A stretch of 13,414 bases of DNA from CAYSLC01 sp964431545 (lineage in GTDB: Bacteria; Desulfobacterota; Desulfobacteria; Desulfobacterales; JAABSP01). The position numbers and the translations under genes are program-made. The notes under the pieces were generated by a model. It did no database searches. It had not been told where the DNA came from and saw only the letters and a list, made by a program, of their open reading frames with translations. Positions 5,666 through 13,103 of this stretch are shown here, piece after piece; the first letter of the stretch is position 1; each line of letters starts with the position of its first letter. The DNA lies in contig CAYSLC010000149.1 of NCBI GenBank assembly GCA_964431545.1, positions 1 to 13,414 of the forward strand. Direction: 5' to 3'.

Positions 5666-6280
5666 ATGTACTATCTGAGTCTCCAGGCCGGGGCGGGAGA
5701 CCCCCCGATGCCGCTGATCACGATGGCGCGGGAGCTGAAACACCTCAAGCCCCTCTACCGCCTGGTCGACATCCGGTGGATCTCCGGAGTGGACGGCCCG
5801 GACGACCTGGCCCCGCTCCTCGCCCGGGTACTGATGGACCGGGAACTCACCGGTAGAAAGCGGGTCTTCAGCCAGGACCGGCGGCCGTCGAAACAGGTCC
5901 GGATTCCGCCGACGCTTCTTCTGGGGGTTTCCGGGGCCGGCGACCCCTGGCCGGACCGTCTCCGGGAGTCCGGGGTCCCCGTGGAGGGGATCCACATCGA
6001 AGAGCGGCGGGAGTGGCGGCGGCGCGATTACAGAACCATCTGCCTGGGGAACGACTATGATGTCCCCCCGGCCCTGTTGTCCGAGGCCCTGGCCCGGGCG
6101 GTGGAAAGGGATCGGCTCCACGCCGACGACGGCGCGCCGGCGTCCGCCCTGGCGGCCGTGCGAGGGGCCGTGGATCCACCGGCCACGGACCCGGCCGCCC
6201 GGCGGCTGGCGACGGCGGTGGCCCTGCCCCTCTGGTTCGGCGAGGCCACCCGTCGGATCAAACGGTACGGCGAGGCCTGA
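5666..6280 (+). CDS. Unrecognised protein, possible inactive RNase H fold (terminase-nuclease-like)
   Basis: A 204-residue protein, first gene of the five-gene operon. I chose the ATG at 5666, which has GAGG just before it; the frame is open back to 5522, but that part looks non-conserved. The residue pattern resembles the C-terminal RNase H-like nuclease domain of phage terminase large subunits: an opening strand YYLSLQAGAG, a strand YRLVDIRWISG, a PLLARVLMDRELTGRK helix, a strand with Gly-rich turn TLLLGVSGAGDPWPDRLRES, and a helix VPPALLSEALARAVERDRL. In the pattern I remember for active members, aspartates occupy these strands (VGIDLG, VVDATGVG, VPKRDLVGAL). Here the aligned positions are Q7, G87 and L137, so nuclease activity would be lost. 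This is a remote, pattern-based inference without a profile search. A role beside the downstream peptide ligases is unknown. The gene is clearly coding and GC-rich like its neighbours, and its stop lies 34 bases before the next gene. Confidence 0.7.
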   Translation: MYYLSLQAGAGDPPMPLITMARELKHLKPLYRLVDIRWISGVDGPDDLAPLLARVLMDRELTGRKRVFSQDRRPSKQVRIPPTLLLGVSGAGDPWPDRLRESGVPVEGIHIEERREWRRRDYRTICLGNDYDVPPALLSEALARAVERDRLHADDGAPASALAAVRGAVDPPATDPAARRLATAVALPLWFGEATRRIKRYGEA

Positions 6281-6314
6281 CCGTCCCCGGGCCGGGGGAC
6301 GCGGAAATGGATGT

Positions 6315-6758
6315 ATGCGGAAAAAAGCCGAAAAAGAGATCCGGATGGCCGCCCTCAGCCTGGGCGGCGCCCAACGCCACAGGATCGACCTGGTGCGGGA
6401 CCGGACGAGCCTGCTCCGGAAGGTCTTCGACAAGACCATCCTCCACATGGCGGAGGTGGGGACCATCGCCCTCCACGGCGGCTCCACCGCCGGCCTGACC
6501 GAAGACCAGAAGCGGAATCTCCTCTGGCAGGGGGAGGTCCTCCATGTGAGCTTCTCCTTCCTGGACGGCACGGACCTCCCGGATGCCCCGGGGGCCGATG
6601 CAACGGCCGACGAGCGGATCACCATCAACCTGCGGGGGGTGCCCCGGGACGACTGGGAGCGGTTCACCCTCCTGTGCCATCAGGCCGAGGGCAAGACCGC
6701 GGTCCAGAAGATCTGGGAGATGATCCAGGCGTACAACCGCGAACATCGGCAGGGCTGA
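6315..6758 (+). CDS. Small protein of unknown function, possible winged helix
   Basis: A 147-residue protein, second gene of the operon, nine to 33 bases ahead of the C39 peptidase gene depending on that gene's start. The N terminus is basic (MRKKAEKEIRM). The segment LLRKVFDKTILHMAEVGTIA, then LHGGSTAGLTEDQKRNLL, then GEVLHVSFSFLD, has the helix-helix-strand rhythm of a winged-helix domain: Phe-Asp, a Leu/Met-Ala-x-x-Gly turn, Leu-His, then Leu-Thr and a wing strand. This is only a pattern impression. The C-terminal half (TINLRGVPRDDWERF, then a helix to NREHRQG) I do not recognise. There is no signal peptide or membrane span. The ATG at 6315 and an alternative ATG at 6345 both lack a strong ribosome-binding site, so the exact start is open. 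The close spacing suggests co-transcription with the ligase genes, perhaps as a regulator or partner. Confidence 0.7.
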   Translation: MRKKAEKEIRMAALSLGGAQRHRIDLVRDRTSLLRKVFDKTILHMAEVGTIALHGGSTAGLTEDQKRNLLWQGEVLHVSFSFLDGTDLPDAPGADATADERITINLRGVPRDDWERFTLLCHQAEGKTAVQKIWEMIQAYNREHRQG

Positions 6759-6791
6759 CCTTCTCCATTGGTGGCCGAAAACGCCGAACCC

Positions 6792-7547
6792 ATGATTCTC
6801 GACAACGGTCTTCATATGGAGACGGCCCTCCAACTGGACATCCTGCCCCAGCCGGACGACACCACCTGCGGCCCCACCTGCCTCCACGCCATCTATCGGT
6901 ATTACGGGGACGTCCTCCCGCTGAACACGGTGACCGGTGGGGTGAAGTCCCTGGCGGAGGGGGGGACCCTGGCGGTGCTGCTCGGTTGCCATGCCCTGTC
7001 CCGGGGATACCGGGCCGCCATCCACACCTTCGACCTTCAGGTCTTCGATCCCACCTGGTTCGGAAACGGCGCCCCGGACATGGCGGGCCGCCTCCGGGCC
7101 CAGCGGGCGGCCAAGGAGGACCCCAAGCTCCGGTTCACCATGGACGCCTACCTGGAATTCCTGGCCCTGGGGGGCCAAATCCGGTTCCAGGACCTCACCG
7201 GGGCGTTGATCCGGAGGACCCTCAAGCGGTCCCTGCCGATCCTCACGGGACTCTCGGCGACCTATCTCTACGGGACCGCCCGGGAGCTGGACGTCGGGGG
7301 GGAGCTGGTCTACGACGATATCCGGGGGGAGCCGTCGGGCCACTTCGTGGTGTTGTGCGGCTACAGCAAGACCGATCGGCAGGTCCTGATCGCCGATCCG
7401 CTGATGCCCAACCCCATCAGCGAGCAACCGGTCTACCGGGTCGGCCTCAACCGGCTGATCCCGGCCATCATGCTCGGAAGCCTCACCCTGGACGCCAACC
7501 TTCTGGTGGTGCGGCCGCCCGGGAAAAGCGGGCCAAGGAGGCGATGA
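6792..7547 (+). CDS. C39/papain-like cysteine peptidase of the RLAN/GCS2 cluster
   Basis: A papain-fold cysteine peptidase-like protein of 251 residues. The catalytic set is visible: Q20 and C26 in PQPDDTTCGPTCLHA (Gln five residues before Cys, as in C39 peptidases), H184 in SGHFVVLCGYS, and D202 in VLIADPL. The spacing matches the C39-like fold. No signal peptide is seen, so it probably acts in the cytoplasm, unlike the peptidase domains of bacteriocin exporters. Starts are ambiguous: TTG at 6768, GTG at 6771, ATG at 6792 and ATG at 6816 all lack a clear ribosome-binding site. I use 6792; 6816 would put METALQLDILPQPDD at the N terminus and is also credible. The gene ends one base before the RLAN/ATP-grasp gene. 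As I recall, a papain-like peptidase regularly accompanies RLAN/ATP-grasp and GCS2 genes. It may trim or hydrolyse the product, or transfer an acyl group; substrate unknown. Confidence 0.82.
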   Translation: MILDNGLHMETALQLDILPQPDDTTCGPTCLHAIYRYYGDVLPLNTVTGGVKSLAEGGTLAVLLGCHALSRGYRAAIHTFDLQVFDPTWFGNGAPDMAGRLRAQRAAKEDPKLRFTMDAYLEFLALGGQIRFQDLTGALIRRTLKRSLPILTGLSATYLYGTARELDVGGELVYDDIRGEPSGHFVVLCGYSKTDRQVLIADPLMPNPISEQPVYRVGLNRLIPAIMLGSLTLDANLLVVRPPGKSGPRRR

Positions 7548-7548
7548 C

Positions 7549-9024
7549 ATGGCCGCCGCCCTCGTGGTCATCGAAAACCCGGAGGAATGCCCCCTCTCCT
7601 TCACCGATATCACCCCGGTGGCGGCCCGGACCTACCTGTCCGACGAGGCATTCTTCTCCATGAAGGGGGCAAAGGTCTTCAACATCTGCCAGTCGCACCG
7701 GTACCAGAGCATCGGCTACTACGTCTCCCTGCTGGCCGAGGCCAGGGGCCATAAGCCCGTGCCGAGCATCACCACGATCCAGGACATGAAATCGGTGGGC
7801 ATCATCCGGCTTGCCTCCGACGAACTCGACGCCCTGATCCAAAAGGAGATGGCGAACGCCTCGGAGCCGAAGCCGAGCCTCCATATCTATTTCGGCCGGA
7901 CCCCGGACAAGGCCCGCGAGGCCCTCGCCTCCCGGCTGTTCAAGTTTTTTCCCACGCCGTTTCTCCGGGCCGACCTGAGTTACTCCGGCCAATGGCAGCT
8001 CCAGAACGTCTCCCCCCTGGCCGTCAAGGAGATCCCGGCCGAGGACCGTGCTTTCGTGGAGGTGGTCGCCTCTGAATTCTTCGCGGGCCGGAAGCTGGTC
8101 ATCCCCAAGCGGACGGTCCCCCGGTACGACATCGCCATCCTCCACGACCCGGACGAACGGTTCCCCCCCTCCAACCCCCGGGCCCTGAGGCAGTTCGTCA
8201 AGGCGGCCGATTCCCTGGGCATCGGCACCGAGCTGATCACCCGGGACGACGCCCGGCGGCTGTCGGAGTTCGACGCCCTCTTCATTCGAGAGACCACCAA
8301 CGTGGACCACCACACCTACCGGATCGCCCGGAAGGCGGTGGCCGAAGGATTGGTGGTCATCGATGATCCGGTCTCGATTCTCCGGTGCTCCAACAAGGTC
8401 TACCTGGCGGAGCTGCTCGGCCGCCACCGGATCCCGGTCCCCAGGACCCTCGTCATCCATGCCAAAAACGTCGACCTGGCCTCAAAGGGCCTCGATCTGC
8501 CCTGTATCCTCAAGCAGCCGGACAGCTCCTTCTCCCAGGGGGTGATCCAGGTGGCCGACCGGACCCGCTTGGCGGCGGAAGCCCGGCGGATGCTCAAAAA
8601 GTCGGAGCTGGTCATCGCCCAGGAGTACATGCCCACCCCCTTTGACTGGCGCATCGGGATCCTCGACCGCCGACCCCTTTTCGCCTGCAAGTATTACATG
8701 GCCCGGCGGCACTGGCAGATCTACGGTCGGGACAGCGCGGGCCGGATCGTGGAGGGCAAGGCGGAGACCCTGCCGGTGGCCAGGGCCCCCAAGCGGGTGG
8801 TCAACATGGCCCTCAAGGCGGCCAACCTCGTCGGCGACGGGCTCTACGGCGTCGACCTGAAGCAGATCGACAGCCGGGTGGTGGTGATCGAGATCAACGA
8901 CAACCCCAACATCGACGGCGGCTGCGAGGACGAGGTCCTCCAGGAGGATCTCTACCTGCGGATCATGGAGGTCTTCCTCCGCCGCATCGAAGCCGTCAAA
9001 ACCGGAGGCGCCAAGACGTTTTGA
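7549..9024 (+). CDS. RLAN plus RimK-type ATP-grasp ligase
   Basis: A 491-residue protein with an N-terminal RLAN domain (RimK-like ATP-grasp N-terminal, roughly residues 1-190) and a C-terminal ATP-grasp ligase (about 200-485). RLAN features include AFFSMKGAKVFNICQSHRYQ and SIGYYVSLLAEARGHKPVPS. The ATP-grasp part shows RCSNKVYLAELLGRHRIPVP, the nucleotide-binding lysine in PCILKQPDSSFSQGV, the linker EYMPTPFDWRIGILDRRPLF, and the metal-binding end VVVIEINDNPNIDGG (E and N ligands). RimK-type ligases form amide bonds through an acyl phosphate, RimK itself adding glutamates to ribosomal protein S6. The substrate here is unknown. The start is well supported by AAGGAGG seven bases upstream. The gene begins one base after the peptidase stop, and its end overlaps the GCS2 gene by four bases, so the three are probably translationally coupled. 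Confidence 0.92.
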   Translation: MAAALVVIENPEECPLSFTDITPVAARTYLSDEAFFSMKGAKVFNICQSHRYQSIGYYVSLLAEARGHKPVPSITTIQDMKSVGIIRLASDELDALIQKEMANASEPKPSLHIYFGRTPDKAREALASRLFKFFPTPFLRADLSYSGQWQLQNVSPLAVKEIPAEDRAFVEVVASEFFAGRKLVIPKRTVPRYDIAILHDPDERFPPSNPRALRQFVKAADSLGIGTELITRDDARRLSEFDALFIRETTNVDHHTYRIARKAVAEGLVVIDDPVSILRCSNKVYLAELLGRHRIPVPRTLVIHAKNVDLASKGLDLPCILKQPDSSFSQGVIQVADRTRLAAEARRMLKKSELVIAQEYMPTPFDWRIGILDRRPLFACKYYMARRHWQIYGRDSAGRIVEGKAETLPVARAPKRVVNMALKAANLVGDGLYGVDLKQIDSRVVVIEINDNPNIDGGCEDEVLQEDLYLRIMEVFLRRIEAVKTGGAKTF

Positions 9025-10259
9025 CCGACCCCCGCCCCCTGCACCTGTTCGACGGCTACGGCGTCGAGCTGGAGTACATGATCGTGGACGCCGGACGCCT
9101 GTCGGTGATGCCGGCGTGCGACGCCGTCCTGGAACGGAAGGCCGGACGGATCGTCCCGGAGGTGGAGGCCGGGGAGATCGCCTGGTCCAACGAACTGGTG
9201 CTCCACGTCATCGAGCTGAAGACCAACGGCCCGGCCCCCGCACTGGCGGGCCTTTCGACGGCGTTCCAGGACCACGTGGCGGAGATCAACCGGATTCTGG
9301 GACCCATGGGCGGCCGCCTCATGCCCACGGCGGCCCACCCGTGGATGGATCCCCTCCTCGAGACCCGGCTGTGGCCCCACGAATACAGCCCCATCTACGA
9401 GGCGTACGACCGGATCTTCGGATGCCGGGGCCACGGCTGGTCGAACCTCCAGAGCGTCCACATCAACCTCCCCTTCCACGACGACGCCGAATTCGGCCGG
9501 CTCCACGCGGCCATCCGTCTGCTGATGCCGATCATGCCGGCCCTCACCGCCGCCTCCCCCATCCTGGACGGCCGACCCGCCGGGATCCTGGACGCCCGCA
9601 TGGAGGTCTACCGCCACAACGCCGACCGGATCCCGTCGGTGACCGGCCGGGTGGTCCCCGAACCGGTCTTCACCCGGGCCGATTACGAGGAGCGAATCCT
9701 CTCTCCCATGTACCGGGAGATCGCCCCCCACGACCCCCAGGGGGTCCTCCGGGAGGAGTTCCTCAACGCCCGCGGGGCCATCGCGAGATTCGACAGAAGC
9801 GCCATCGAAATCCGGGTCCTCGATATCCAGGAGTGCCCCCGGGCCGATCTGGCGACGGCCTCCCTGATCACGGCGGCGCTCAAGGGGCTTTCGGCGGAGC
9901 GGTGGACCGACCTGGCGGCCCAGCAAAGGTGGGAGACCGGCGTGCTGGCGGATCTCTTCCTGGCGGTGATCCGGGACGGCGAAAAGACCCTGGTCGACAA
10001 TCCGGAGTACCTCCGTGCCCTCGGGTACCCGGGCGGCAGGGCCTCGGCCGGGGAGGTGTGGACCCACCTCCTGGAGACCTGCGGCGGACCCGATTTCAAC
10101 GATTCCCGGGTCGAGCCCGACCTGCGTATGATCCTGGAAAGGGGGCCCCTTTCGCGACGCATCCTCGCCGCCCTGGGGGGGGATTTCCGCAGGGAGGCCC
10201 TGGGGGATGTCTACGGGGCCCTCTGTGGCTGTCTTGCCCGGGGGGAACTCTTCACCTAG
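9021..10259 (+). CDS. GCS2-type glutamate-cysteine ligase-like protein
   Basis: A 412-residue carboxylate-amine ligase of the GCS2 family (glutamine synthetase-like fold). Recognisable motifs are the N-terminal YGVELEYMIVD with the Mg-binding glutamates, ELVLHVIELKTNGP (about 58-71), HPWMDP, SVHINLPF (about 145-152), ARMEVYRHNADRIPSVTG and AIEIRVLDIQECPRADLA. Family members join the gamma-carboxyl of glutamate, or a similar acid, to an amine using ATP. The true amine here need not be cysteine, because the context is a RLAN/ATP-grasp plus peptidase cluster rather than glutathione synthesis. The start codon is TTG, overlapping the stop of the preceding gene by four bases (TTGA). GGAGG lies 12 bases upstream, and the next Met falls after the catalytic glutamates, so TTG is the only sensible start. 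The stop lies only 16 bases from the convergent dehydrogenase gene. Confidence 0.9.
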   Translation: MTDPRPLHLFDGYGVELEYMIVDAGRLSVMPACDAVLERKAGRIVPEVEAGEIAWSNELVLHVIELKTNGPAPALAGLSTAFQDHVAEINRILGPMGGRLMPTAAHPWMDPLLETRLWPHEYSPIYEAYDRIFGCRGHGWSNLQSVHINLPFHDDAEFGRLHAAIRLLMPIMPALTAASPILDGRPAGILDARMEVYRHNADRIPSVTGRVVPEPVFTRADYEERILSPMYREIAPHDPQGVLREEFLNARGAIARFDRSAIEIRVLDIQECPRADLATASLITAALKGLSAERWTDLAAQQRWETGVLADLFLAVIRDGEKTLVDNPEYLRALGYPGGRASAGEVWTHLLETCGGPDFNDSRVEPDLRMILERGPLSRRILAALGGDFRREALGDVYGALCGCLARGELFT

Positions 10260-10275
10260 CCCGGAAGGAGCCGCT

Positions 10276-11259
10276 TCATCCGGTAAAGAGGTCCGCGAGT
10301 TCCGGCAGGAGGTTGGGGGGCCGCCGGCCCTCCAGGGCGTCGATGACGTTCCGGGCCGCCGTGGACGACATCCGGTCCCTGGCCTCAAAGGTGGCCGAGC
10401 CGATGTGGGGCAGGAGGACCACGTTCTCCATGGGTGGAAGCTCCGGGTGGATGCGGGGTTCGAACTCGTACACGTCCAGACCCGCCCCCTTGACCTTGCC
10501 GGCCTTCAGGGCGTCCACCAGGGCCTGCTCGTGGATGATCTCCCCCCGGGCCGCGTTGACCACGTAGGCCCCGTCCTTCATCCTTCCGAAGGCCGCGGCG
10601 TCGAGGAGGTGGCGGGTCTCGGGGGTGGACGGGCAGTGGATGGAGACGGCGTCGGCCCGTTCCAGGAGTTCGTCCAGGCGCAGGTAGGTGGCCTCCAGGC
10701 GCTTTTCGACCTCCCCGGAGACCGGTTTCCGGTTGTGGTAGATGATGCGCATGCCGAAGGCCCGGCACTTGGCGGCCATCTCCTGGCCGATCCGTCCCAT
10801 GCCGATGATCCCCAGGGTCTTTCCGTCGAGTTCGTCCCCCCGGAGCAGGAGGGGGTCCCAGCCCGTAAACCGGCCCCCCCGGGCGAACCGGTCGGCCTCC
10901 AGGATCCGTCGGGTGAGGGTGATCAGCAGGGCGAAGGCGATCTCCGCGGTGGCCCGGGTCAATACCCCCGGGGTGTTGGTGACCATGACGCGGCGGCGGC
11001 GGGCGGCCGCCACATCGATGTTCTCGTAGCCCACGGCGTGATTGGCGACGACCTTGAGCCGTCCCGCCGCGTTCAGGGCCGCCTCGTCGATCCGGTCGCA
11101 CAAGAGGGTGACCACGGCGTCCACATCCCGAAGTTTCCCGGCGAAAGCCGCCGGTTCCAGGGGCTCGATGCCGGTCCCCACCTCCAGGTCGTACCGGCTC
11201 TCGAGGATCCGGATCCCGATCTCGGGGATGGGATGGGGGATAAAGACCTTCTTCCGCAT
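10276..11259 (-). CDS. D-2-hydroxyacid dehydrogenase (glyoxylate reductase-like)
   Basis: A 327-residue NAD(P)-dependent dehydrogenase of the D-2-hydroxyacid family. The Rossmann motif GIIGMGRIG lies at 150-158. The catalytic residues are in place: R238 in VNAARGEII, E267 in DVYEFEP, and H285 in LLPHIGSAT. Other family marks are HAVGYENIDVAAA and VTNTPGVLTRATAEIAFALL. Length and motifs fit glyoxylate/hydroxypyruvate reductases of the GyaR/GhrB type, which interconvert glyoxylate and glycolate or hydroxypyruvate and D-glycerate; the exact substrate cannot be fixed. The residues after the second Rossmann strand (YHNRK) lack the acidic residue of strict NAD enzymes, so use of NADPH is possible. 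The enzyme is cytoplasmic. The start is supported by AAGGAGAT five bases upstream of the ATG. It diverges from the membrane protein gene at 11399 and converges with the ligase operon. Confidence 0.92.
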   Translation of the reverse strand: MRKKVFIPHPIPEIGIRILESRYDLEVGTGIEPLEPAAFAGKLRDVDAVVTLLCDRIDEAALNAAGRLKVVANHAVGYENIDVAAARRRRVMVTNTPGVLTRATAEIAFALLITLTRRILEADRFARGGRFTGWDPLLLRGDELDGKTLGIIGMGRIGQEMAAKCRAFGMRIIYHNRKPVSGEVEKRLEATYLRLDELLERADAVSIHCPSTPETRHLLDAAAFGRMKDGAYVVNAARGEIIHEQALVDALKAGKVKGAGLDVYEFEPRIHPELPPMENVVLLPHIGSATFEARDRMSSTAARNVIDALEGRRPPNLLPELADLFTG

Positions 11260-11290
11260 CTGGATCTCCTTTGCTTCTGCTCTGCTTCTG

Positions 11291-11319
11291 TTGACAAGGT
11301 CGCGCCGTTGCCCTAGGAT
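11291..11319 (+). promoter_or_regulatory. Predicted sigma70 promoter of the four-helix membrane protein gene
   Basis: A perfect TTGACA (11291-11296) is followed after 17 bases by TAGGAT (11314-11319, four of six matches). The transcript would begin near 11326, leaving a leader of about 73 bases before the ATG at 11399. The region also serves the divergent dehydrogenase gene, for which I see no clear promoter. A GCTTCTG direct repeat lies just upstream (about 11271-11290). Confidence 0.55.
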
Positions 11320-11398
11320 ACCGATCCATTCGCCCGCCGGACGACGGACGACCGGTGCCGTTCAACACCAGGAACCGCAACAGGGGAGGAAACGAAAC

Positions 11399-11797
11399 AT
11401 GAGGGGAATTCTGTTCAGATGGCTGGTCCTCACCGCGGCCATCCTCGTCGCCGCCTACCTGCTGGAGGGGATCCGGGTGAGCGGATTCTTTTCCGCCTTC
11501 TTTTCGGCGGCCTTGCTGGGGATCCTCAACGCCTTCTTCCGGCCCGTCCTGCTCATCCTCACCCTGCCCCTCACCGTGCTCACCCTGGGGCTGTTCACCT
11601 TCGTGATCAACGCCCTGATGCTGATGATGGCCTCCGGCGTAATCGGCGGATTGGTGGTGAACGGGTTCTCCTCGGCCCTGCTGGGATCCCTGGTGATCAG
11701 CCTCGTGAGCTGGCTGCTCAGCTCCTTTGTGGACGACCGGGGGAAGATCGCCCATATCGATCTCCAGTACCGGTCCGACAAGGACCGCTGGGAGTAG
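11399..11797 (+). CDS. Phage holin family 4-type membrane protein
   Basis: A 132-residue integral membrane protein with four hydrophobic helices at about residues 5-22, 29-46, 52-75 and 90-110, and a short hydrophilic C terminus (DDRGKIAHIDLQYRSDKDRWE region). The signature of the family is clear: LNAFFRPVLLILTLPLTVLT then LGLFTFVINALMLMMA. Despite the family name (Phage_holin_4_2), these are usually ordinary chromosomal inner-membrane proteins of unknown function, and no other phage genes flank this one. The ATG at 11399 has GGGGAGGA eight bases upstream; the frame is open further upstream but without conserved sequence. A promoter with a perfect -35 box lies at 11291-11319. It appears monocistronic and converges with the LysM gene. 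Confidence 0.85.
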   Translation: MRGILFRWLVLTAAILVAAYLLEGIRVSGFFSAFFSAALLGILNAFFRPVLLILTLPLTVLTLGLFTFVINALMLMMASGVIGGLVVNGFSSALLGSLVISLVSWLLSSFVDDRGKIAHIDLQYRSDKDRWE

Positions 11798-11846
11798 CGG
11801 AGCGACCGGGCATCCCCCCGGAAAAAAGGTGCCGGCGCGCCCTCCC

Positions 11847-13055
11847 CTACTCGGGGGGGGAGCGGACCATGGCCCCCGGCGGGATCTCCTTCTGGGACCG
11901 GGTGATCAGCACCGTGGCGCTCTCCGGCTCGGTGCGAAGGACCAGCAGCGTGCCCAGGTCCACCGGAGGCAGCGGTGTGGTCTTGGTGGAGAGGGGGTCG
12001 ATCCGGGCCCGGTGCTGGTGGAAGATGGCGTACTTCTGGCCCGGCGCAAGGCCGCTCTCCTCCCCCTGATCGATGAAGGCGATGGAGTGTTCCCCCAGCA
12101 TGATGGAGGTGGTCTCCTCCGGGGCGACGATCCTGCCGGAGATCCCCTGGGGGCTTTGGGTGAAAAAGATCTTGGGGGACCTTTCGGTGTACGGCATCAG
12201 CTTGTCATCGACCCGAATGGGCCGGAAGGCTTCGCTCACCCGCCCCACCACGTAATCGGGCTCGTTCTGGATGACCTCCACGGTGCCGGTGAGGTAATGC
12301 TGGGTCCACCGGTCGGCCTCCTCCCCATCGACGGCGCGCGGCTTCAGGGTGCGGTAGATGGTGTACGATTTCCCCAGGGTCAGGGGGACCGTCTCCTGTT
12401 TCCGGATGTAGACGATATCCCCCAGACTGATCATCTGCTTTCTCCCCTGGACCTTGAAGATGGTGCCGAAGGGTTCGAGAGGGGACCGCCGGATGAAGCC
12501 GACCCGGTTGATGGCGGTGTAGAGGTAATGGTCCGCGTCCCGCCCCGCCAGGCCCTGTTCGTCGAAGGCGCCCGGCTCGGACGGCGGGACCATCTCGGTG
12601 GGCAGCTCCTCGGGCGGGGCCTCCTCCATGGGGGGCGGGGCCTCGGCCCGGGGGTAAAGACGGATCTTCTGGCCGGGATAGATCCAGTGGGGGTTGGTGA
12701 TGGGGACATCCGCGTTGAAGGTCCACATGGAGGGCCACTTGTAGGGGCTGTTGAGAAACTTCCGGGAGAGGTCCCAGAGGGTATCCCCCTTCTGGATGAT
12801 GTAATAGTCGCCGTTGGCGTCGGTCTGGACCTCCAGATCGTCGCCCTCCGCCGCGCCGGGGGGGCCGGTCATCCCGGGGGCGCCGGACATCTCCGGCACG
12901 CCCGCCGTGCCCGGAGGCCCCGCCATGTCGGCCGGCATGTCCGGCGGCGCGTCGAACCCCGGCGGGGCCTCCTGCTGGGCCCCGGCGGGTCCGGCGATGA
13001 TGAAGATTGCGGCGGCAAGCAGGCATACGATCCGGAATGCTCGTCTTGGATGCAT
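11847..13055 (-). CDS. Secreted LysM-domain protein with collagen-like tract
   Basis: A 402-residue exported protein. It begins with a signal peptide (basic MHPRRAFRIV, then a hydrophobic core) with likely cleavage after AGA at residue 26. Residues 46-70 form a Gly-X-Y tract (GPP GTA GVP EMS GAP GMT GPP GAA) resembling a short collagen-like segment. The LysM domain follows at about 83-134: YYIIQKGDTLWDLSRKFLNS then NPHWIYPGQKIRLYP. A Pro/Glu-rich linker (138-163) leads to a long C-terminal region (170-402) that I do not recognise, rich in beta-strand-like sequence such as LGDIVYIRK and VGRVSEAFRPIRVDD. LysM domains bind N-acetylglucosamine polymers, so the protein probably sits at the peptidoglycan in the periplasm. 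I see no catalytic domain. Upstream are a G-rich possible ribosome-binding site and a promoter-like region with an inverted repeat. groEL lies upstream on the same strand but ends in its own terminator. Confidence 0.88.
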   Translation of the reverse strand: MHPRRAFRIVCLLAAAIFIIAGPAGAQQEAPPGFDAPPDMPADMAGPPGTAGVPEMSGAPGMTGPPGAAEGDDLEVQTDANGDYYIIQKGDTLWDLSRKFLNSPYKWPSMWTFNADVPITNPHWIYPGQKIRLYPRAEAPPPMEEAPPEELPTEMVPPSEPGAFDEQGLAGRDADHYLYTAINRVGFIRRSPLEPFGTIFKVQGRKQMISLGDIVYIRKQETVPLTLGKSYTIYRTLKPRAVDGEEADRWTQHYLTGTVEVIQNEPDYVVGRVSEAFRPIRVDDKLMPYTERSPKIFFTQSPQGISGRIVAPEETTSIMLGEHSIAFIDQGEESGLAPGQKYAIFHQHRARIDPLSTKTTPLPPVDLGTLLVLRTEPESATVLITRSQKEIPPGAMVRSPPE

Positions 13056-13103
13056 CGATATCCCCCCCGAATTCCGTTACTGGTTACCTTCCATCATCTG
13101 ATG

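Noticed and set aside
6258..7613. Long minus-strand frame opposite the middle of the ligase operon
   Set aside because: It is Gly/Pro/Arg-rich without recognisable motifs, and the plus strand carries the peptidase with a full catalytic set.
11399..11797. Prophage indicated by a holin-type gene
   Set aside because: The family name is misleading; members are common chromosomal membrane proteins, and no phage lysis, structural or integrase genes lie nearby.
11798..11846. Terminator between the four-helix membrane protein and LysM genes
   Set aside because: An A6 run at 11822-11827 gives a T-tract for the minus strand, but the sequence before it forms no convincing stem; in the plus direction the short hairpin is followed by A, not T.
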